NCBI GenBank assembly: GCA_033239525.1
Contig: BSYO01000014.1
Span: forward strand, 16,352,021-16,416,020
Origin: Nepenthes gracilis
Taxonomy: Eukaryota > Streptophyta > Magnoliopsida > Caryophyllales > Nepenthaceae
Length of the DNA stretch: 64,000 bases
Direction: 5' to 3'
Below are positions 59,069-64,000 of the stretch, piece by piece; position 1 is the first letter of the stretch; each line of letters starts with the position of its first letter. The notes below the pieces were generated by a model. That model searched no databases and was not told the DNA's origin. It saw only the letters and a program-made list of their open reading frames with translations. The position numbers and the translations under genes are program-made.

Positions 59069-60578
59069 AATATTAATATTAGTATTAATATTTTTTTATT
59101 TTATTATCCAATCGATGCTTGAAAGTCAATATTGATACGTCTTGGACACAAGTCTACTAGAATCTGTGTTTAGGCGTCTCTCAGGTGTGCAATCGGCATC
59201 AGTATTATTGATCTAAATATCTTTCAAAATTTTTTAATATTTAATTAAATATTATAAAATATTTAATTAATTTAAAACCATAATTAATATCAAAATAATC
59301 TAAATAAAAATTTATGATGCTAAAATACTGCGTTGTGACTTAAGCATAAGGCCAAACACCGGTGGCAAATGAGAAGAAGAGAGCTAAGAGTTGTTCAAAT
59401 ATGTTTTTTTTTGGATGAATTTATTCAGACTTTCAATAATAAATATATTCCTACCCATATAATATTATAAAATAAAGTGGATTCTTATAGTTGGTGAAAT
59501 GATCCAAATTATTGGTTGAATATAAAGCCAAATTCATTAAATTGCCATACTATGCACCATGTCTTGTCACAGAAGAGGGAAAAAAAGTCTAACAATTCTA
59601 ACAATGACTTAATAATATTATTAAGAGTCAGTTTATACCATTGATTTGAAAGATTAAGAAGCAATTTCAAAATATACATTGCTAATCAAGCAAAATTTAA
59701 CAAAGAAGATGATGACACTGACATGACCACCTATTAGTGTTGTTTAATAATCTTGTATTAATTATTAATTTTTAAATAAATAATTAAAAAATAGATAGAA
59801 AATTAAAAGAGGGCCCTTCATTATTATATAAAAAAGGGGTTTGTTTTCTTTTTTTGTTTTTATATTTTTTTTAATTTTTAATTATATATATATTTTTTTA
59901 AAAAAATAGAAACCGTCGGATCAAAATCTAACGGCTCCCGTGAGCATCGCACGGCGCTGCGACGCTCCCCACGTCGCAGCGCCCCCGAATCCCTTCATTC
60001 CACCCAGTGTGGGCTATCCGTCGTCAGTGCAGTTGGACATACGAGATCCTTATCCGTTATTTAGTTAGGAAAATCTTTTTGTATTTTTTCTGTAAACTAA
60101 AGAAAACGAAGGTAAGGTCAGTAGCGTTGTCACGACGGACCCACTGTTCGGCAGATCGCGGTTTTCACAGATGAACGGACAATGCCGACGCTGGCCCGCT
60201 GTCGTCTTCACATCGCCACTGCCGTCGTCTCCGCCGGCGAAGCGAGGCAGCGAATATCCTTTTTCTGTTTTACAGAGCAAACAAGATAGAATCACATTGT
60301 TTTATGTTTCAAAAACATCTAAAATCAGCGAGGTAGCGAGGAGGATATAGATCGTCGCAGCAAGAAATGTTTTGGATACTATTATTCATTCCTTGCTGCT
60401 AAAGCCCAGCTAACTGCACCGCCATCAATATTTCAACGTAAAAATTTCCTTCCCTCTTCTTCCTTCCTTCCTCCTTTGTTGTCATTGAATTTTGCTTTAG
60501 TTTGCCTTTTCTTTACCATCTCTGTCCGCCTCATCTTCAATTTCATTACTCGCCGAGGATATTTGGAGGAGTTGGATA
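59069..60578 (+). promoter_or_regulatory. Upstream region and probable 5' UTR of the PLD-type gene
   Basis: AT-rich to about 59.9 kb, then a GC-rich stretch with an 11-bp-arm hairpin (59953-59983) and CpG-rich sequence to 60.25 kb. The last 150 bases before the ATG are pyrimidine-rich (CCTTCCCTCTTCTTCC), as in plant 5' UTRs. No TATA box was fixed with confidence. Confidence 0.35.
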
Positions 60579-63500
60579 ATGGATGTGCAATCATCTGAGA
60601 AGGAGATTCTGCTGCACGGAGACCTGGACCTGAAGATAATAGAAGCACAGAATTTACCAAACATGGACTTGTTCACCGAGCGTCTCCGCCGCTGCTTCAC
60701 TGTTTGCGACGCTTGCGTTCCTCATTCCTCCGCCAACGCGGACCCCATGCACAGCCATGGCGGCTCTGACAACCGAAAATTAAAGCACCACCGGAGGATC
60801 ATCACGAGCGATCCTTACGTCAAGGTGGTGGCCCTGGAGGCCACATTGGCGCGCACTCGAGTCATTACCAACGCTCAAAACCCTAAATGGAACGAAAACT
60901 TCAAGATCCCACTGGCACATCCCGTAATTAACTTGGAATTCGTTGTCAAAGACAGTGACGTCTTCGGCGCCCAGCTGATCGGTAGGGTTCTCATCCCGGC
61001 GTCGCAGATCGCCGCCGGCGAGGTCATTTCTCGCTGGTTCCAGATACTTGGCCGCTCCAGCGATGCAAAGCTTCATCTCGAGATGAAATTCACGCCATGT
61101 GATAAAAATCCGTTGTACCACCGAGGAATTGCGGATGATCCCGAGCACAATGGAGTGAGGAAACACGTATTTTCCCCTAAGGAGAGGAGGATTAGTTACT
61201 CTATACCAAGATGCGCATGTGTTGGATGGTATGATGCCTGAGATTGAATTGGACGGTGGTGATAAGGTTTTCCAACATGAGAAGTGCTGGGAGGATATAT
61301 GCTATGCGATTTTGGAAGCTCACCATTTGATTTACCTAGTGGGATGGTCGATTTACCATAAAGTTAGGCTTTCTAGGGAGACAACGAGGAAGCTGCCTAG
61401 AGGTCGGGATTTGACTCTTGGGGAGTTGCTGAAGTATAAGTCAGAAGAAGGGGTGAGAGTATTGTTGTTGGTTTGGGATGATAAGACTTCCCATGACACG
61501 TATTTAATTAAGACGGTACCAATTTCAATCTGAAATGAGTGTTAATTCTATTTTGTGCTTCCGGATTCTTTACTATGGACCTTAACTGCTTTTAGATGCT
61601 TTACTTTGTAACTTTACAGCTTGTGGATGCTTTCTTATAGACCTTAAATAGTTTGTTAGTATTTGTGGGAAGTTCCCAGGTTATATTTGATGTCAAATTG
61701 TTAATGTGAAAATGCACAAGTTCAGAAGTTGGTATGCTGCTCAAGTAAACCTTTAAATTACGATTTACTTTCTGTTTGATAATTAAAGGTGTGTCACTGA
61801 TGAGATACCAAAGGGACATAACCCAGATACAACTGGCAACAAAAGCACCACTATATGTATTAAGTTTGTGTCTTTGGACTATGGTGGCCCCTCTGGTTTT
61901 TCTGGTGGTATACTTACATGCCAAAAAAGGAATGTTGTAGTTGATTACCACTTGCGAAAAGCAAAGCATGTTAGTATTGTTGTTTTGTTGCTTGCTGGCA
62001 ACTTCTTATAGAATGGTAACATTCGTTTCTGCTTTATGAATGAACATACAAATTAAAATTCATTCCTATTTGTTGAACTCAAATCTTCCTTTCTTTTCTT
62101 TTCCGATATTAGGATGGGGAAGGGAAGGTTTATAGGAATTGAACTCTAGCCATTAGCCTAAATGCTAGTCTACCTTTGACTTCCCCGAATATTGTGAAAT
62201 CATGAAATAGGAATGAGGAAAAGAAACTTGGAATGTTGCTGCATTTTCTTTTTTGGTTTTGGAATCTTTCAGTGTTCCAGAACTTGATATTTACACCAAT
62301 GGCCCTCTTTCTAAACTCTACGTACTTTAAGTATCATCAAAGAGAAAATCTGCTTCCATGTTTTTCTGGTTAATTTAGAGAGAAAATGACTACATACTTT
62401 TATTTCTGGTCTTTATCAAGTAAAATGGTAAATCTTAGGCTCTTAGCTGATCAAACCTTATTGACCTGGCTGAGAAATTCACTGATGAGTATAAATTATG
62501 GAAGAAACTTGTGCACATTAAGCAATGGTATAACGTGGCACTGATGCAGGAAGGAGTCATGCAAACACATGATGAGGAAATACGGAGGTTTTTCAAGCAT
62601 TCGTCTGTGATATGTGTTCTGTCACCCCGCTATGCCAGCAAAAAGCTTAGCTATATCAAACAACAGGCAAGGGTTTTATTCCACTTTTGGCTACTTCATT
62701 GTGTTTATATATGTGCATTTATTTTATGCATGTGGGACATAATAACATTTGTCTGTCTTCAACCAGCAGAATTTTAATTTTATCCTTAGTAGATTGATCA
62801 ATGGGATTCTCTGGTCAGTATTGGTACTGTCAGATCAAAATACGAATTGCTTTCCAGACCTTTGCATTGGAGGAGCCTAATGAAGTTATGTTTTGGTTTT
62901 CACTACCTAATGATTAAAATACCATTGAGTGTCATTTGGTCATATTCACATTGTCTTTTCACTTTCTACTTTTTTTACATTTTACTGTTATGTTTTGGTT
63001 TATTATTCATAAGATTGAAGTTATGTATATAGGTGAATCTATGTTGGCTTGTTAAATTTACTTATCCATAATTGGATAGAAAATAAAACTGCATTTTCTA
63101 TAAGGAGTTCTCTTTCTCAAACTGCTACTGTTGTTGGATACCAACTACTTGCATTGTTGTTGTAATTTTCATCAGTTGTTTTCTGTCTGTTGAGGCATTA
63201 TGAGAATTGCCCCCCTATGAGTGTGAACCCTCATTTTGGTTAAATGAAATTCACAGCTATCTATGGCGATGCCCGTGCCTAAAGGACAGAAATCCATGCT
63301 ATTGAATGTAGATTTGGGAGCACTTTAATAACATGCCGTTTCTTAATTGTTGACTGTCTTACATAAATGGTGTGGATTCCTTTCTTTATACTCATAATGC
63401 ACTTGCAAATTCAGTATCATTCTCTTTTTTGTACGTGCCAGTTTTTTGTCAAAAATGTTTTGTGCAATACTGAGAAATACTAGGTTAATTTCATCTGTTG

Positions 63501-64000
63501 ATATGGCAATTCCTATGCCTCTTGCCTCCTGGCATATGACACAAATGCTTGAAAGAAGCAATATGCTTGCAGCCAGTGTCATATCAAGAATGCGTAGGCT
63601 TCTATTTGTAGATTTTAGAATTAGTTATGGATATTTGAGGGTCCCTTTAGGATAATGCTGTACCACTTGAGGCCACACTTTTTTGCTTTTTGTAATTTTA
63701 TGTTACTTTTGCAACCATTTTCTATTTGTTTGCTTCAATATTTTTCTAATGTTTTCTGCCATTTAAAATAAACTCTCATCAAAGAACTTAAAATGATGTG
63801 GAGGTGGCATCTACATATCTTAACTATTACCATCTAATGCGTAACTAACAACAGATTCACTATTATCCACACAATTCCAACTAACAAAGCATTTTATTGC
63901 AGAAATAAAAATCAACCCGTTTCTCCATAAGGGCTTGAGAAGTCATTTCTTCACCTGCAAAGGCTGTAAGGTTCTTTCTGCCAATAAAAGCTTTTTGACT
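60579..64000 (+). CDS. Phospholipase D delta-type, first two exons, with a frameshift in exon 1; continues past the edge
   Basis: Exon 1 is 60579-61515. It encodes ILLHGDLDLKIIEAQNLPNMD, the N-terminal C2 domain with ITSDPYVKV and TLARTRVI, FVVKDSDVFGAQLIGRV, and then the catalytic-domain start HEKCWEDICYAILEAHHLIY and GELLKYKSEEGVRVLLLVWD. At about 61180-61190, in a purine run, one extra base moves the frame: LYQDAHVLDGMMPEIELD continues in the +1 frame, so the first frame stops at 61241. Exon 2 is 62550-62666 (39 residues: THDEEIRRFFKHSSVICVLSP and YASKKLSYIKQQ) with an AG acceptor. Its donor reads CAG/GCAAGG, a GC-type donor. The HKD catalytic exons are not in the window. The enzyme cleaves phosphatidylcholine/ethanolamine to phosphatidic acid at the plasma membrane with Ca2+; delta identity rests on the long insert in the C2 domain and this exon layout. 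Pseudogene or sequencing error cannot be separated here. Confidence 0.88.
62667..64000 (+). other. Intron 2 of the PLD-type gene to the right edge
   Basis: 1.3 kb of T-rich intron-like sequence. The next expected exon (following KQQ, with the first HKD region further on) was looked for in all plus frames and not found, so it should lie beyond 64000. Small open frames here look incidental. Confidence 0.5.

Noticed and set aside
63902..64000. Possible next PLD exon at the right edge
   Set aside because: Preceded by TTGCAG, but the translation in all three frames lacks the expected sequence after the exon 2 end and contains stops.

Overview
This 64 kb window looks like gene-poor, transposon-rich nuclear DNA of a flowering plant, most likely a eudicot. 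The intergenic DNA is very AT-rich. There are spliced plant genes with GT-AG introns, plus Ty1/copia and Ty3/gypsy elements with plant-type primer sites and 5-bp target duplications. Nothing bacterial or viral stands out, and the species cannot be named from this sequence alone.

Layout. 1-3.2 kb: the 5' half of a decayed minus-strand copia element running off the left edge. 3.2-14.0 kb: a gypsy element, minus strand, 10.76 kb, bounded by a perfect GTTAC duplication. It has gag-PR-RT-RH-IN remains and a separate gene in antisense orientation between integrase and the 3' LTR. 14.6-17.4 kb: a complete five-exon RING-H2 gene (NEP1-interacting/ATL-like), minus strand. 19.9-26.3 kb: a related gypsy element that has lost PR, RT, RNase H and integrase but keeps part of gag and the antisense gene. 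28.4-32.8 kb: a gag-only copia-type element with AAATC duplications (a TR-GAG-like non-autonomous element). 32.8-41.5 kb: AT-rich desert. 41.5-46.9 kb: a young copia element, plus strand, with near-identical LTRs and a GTTGA duplication but a badly broken polyprotein. 47.6-48.4 kb: the 3' exons of a prolyl 4-hydroxylase, cut off at exactly the end of another copia LTR (48.4-49.2 kb). 49.2-52.4 kb: repeat-rich DNA without a gene. 52.4-57.1 kb: decayed gypsy integrase, its LTR, a nested solo copia LTR holding a 25-bp minisatellite, and then a primer-site-like sequence. 60.6 kb to the right edge: the first two exons of a phospholipase D delta-type gene, plus strand, with a one-base frameshift in exon 1.

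Host genes. Only two look like real host genes: the RING-H2 gene and the PLD-delta gene. The prolyl 4-hydroxylase is a truncated remnant. The genes do not form a pathway; they are islands between retrotransposons.

Most interesting signal. Two gypsy elements carry the same antisense gene: a region resembling the 'putative gypsy type transposon' domain, an acidic linker, a short phase-0 intron, then a coiled coil. In both it is followed by a 39-40 bp tandem array. In one of them this gene and part of gag are nearly all that is left, and its reading frame stays open apart from stops that C-to-T changes explain.
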